A stretch of DNA of 64,000 nt from Limimaricola sp027213785 (GTDB lineage Bacteria; Pseudomonadota; Alphaproteobacteria; Rhodobacterales; Rhodobacteraceae), in contig NZ_CP193755.1 in the NCBI RefSeq assembly GCF_050847355.1, positions 1,488,001 through 1,552,000 on the forward strand. The letters are read 5' to 3'. The translations under genes and the position numbers were made by a program. This document shows positions 63,864-64,000 of this stretch, in pieces. Below the pieces are notes generated by a model that saw nothing but the letters and a program-made list of their open reading frames with translations, was not told the origin of the DNA and searched no databases. How positions within the stretch are numbered: position 1 is the first letter of the stretch; each line of letters begins with the position of its first letter.

Positions 63864-64000
63864 CAGTTTTCTCCGCTTGGTAAGGCGTCTTTGGCGCGTG
63901 GCAGCGAGATCCGGAACACGGTCCGGCCGGGCGCGGAATCGACCGAGATCCAGCCGCCATTCTCGGCCACGAGCTTGGAAACCAGAGCGAGGCCGAGCCC
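63863..64000 (-). CDS. ntrB: nitrogen regulation sensor kinase NtrB (C-terminal end only)
   Basis: Only the last 45 residues are inside the window: GLGLALVSKLV is the G2 box of the HATPase domain, followed by ENGGWISVDS and FRISLP. It is coupled to ntrC by a 1-base overlap. NtrB phosphorylates NtrC under nitrogen limitation and is controlled by PII proteins. Confidence 0.92.
   Translation of the reverse strand, partial: GLGLALVSKLVAENGGWISVDSAPGRTVFRISLPRAKDALPSGEN

Overview
The window is high-GC DNA of an alphaproteobacterium. It most resembles the Rhodobacterales (Rhodobacter/Roseobacter group). The evidence is the block ntrB-ntrC-ntrY-ntrX-trkA-trkH-hfq-hflX, an NtrC without the sigma-54 contact loop (a feature described for Rhodobacter capsulatus), a HemB with an Asp-rich metal site, a 77-residue Hfq, a soluble PhoR, and an RTX protein ending in a Hint domain. 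It is dense, chromosomal, mostly core-genome sequence. I see no prophage, insertion sequence, CRISPR array, integrase or rRNA operon; one tRNA gene is present (tRNA-Leu, CAA).

Layout. 1-3.5 kb: a partial YqaA/DedA-type membrane protein, a neutral zinc metallopeptidase, tRNA-Leu, and a YgiC-YgiB-like pair. 3.5-6.4 kb: a long leader and a 789-residue secreted RTX/cadherin-like/Hint protein. 6.4-10.7 kb: a MocA-like nucleotidyltransferase, a DUF2254 membrane protein, a YSC84-type lipoprotein, hemB and a small membrane protein. 10.8-16.7 kb: mfd followed by an overlapping three-gene membrane glycosylation module (GT2, LAB_N, GT39). 16.7-20.5 kb: a FrnE-like DsbA protein, an XRE-cupin regulator, a CsbD-like small protein, and an oligopeptide-binding protein with a tiny lipoprotein. 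20.6-20.74 kb: a candidate orphan small RNA with its own promoter and terminator. 20.9-27.3 kb: bdhA with a patatin-like lipase, DUF502, the pseudouridine catabolic pair psuK-psuG, and a head-to-head pair of DUF4198 and HupE/UreJ proteins.

27.4-36 kb: a livKGFHM branched-chain amino-acid ABC transporter operon, a GlxA-type AraC regulator, class II DAHP synthase and a PAS_5 protein. 36.1-45.2 kb: gmk, a gamma carbonic anhydrase, an unknown convergent gene, then phoR-pstSCAB-phoU-phoB with Pho boxes before pstS. 45.3-54 kb: a LuxR-type regulator without a synthase gene nearby, rpsB-tsf, a beta-hydroxyacid dehydrogenase, a membrane-anchored penicillin acylase family protein, DUF3140, a VOC protein, a membrane-anchored LuxR-type regulator and a secreted protein of unknown role. 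54-64 kb: hflX-hfq, trkH-trkA and the two Ntr two-component systems, cut by the window end inside ntrB.

Most of the window is nutrient sensing and uptake (phosphate, nitrogen, potassium, branched-chain amino acids, peptides) plus housekeeping. The least explained items are the candidate small RNA at 20664-20739, the glycosylation module at 14234-16666, the AT-rich palindrome inside the putative promoter of the LuxR gene, and the two Ntr response regulators without GAFTGA. I found no clear new defence or mobile system. Starts were chosen from Shine-Dalgarno spacing, overlap with the upstream gene and recalled family lengths; no database search was possible.
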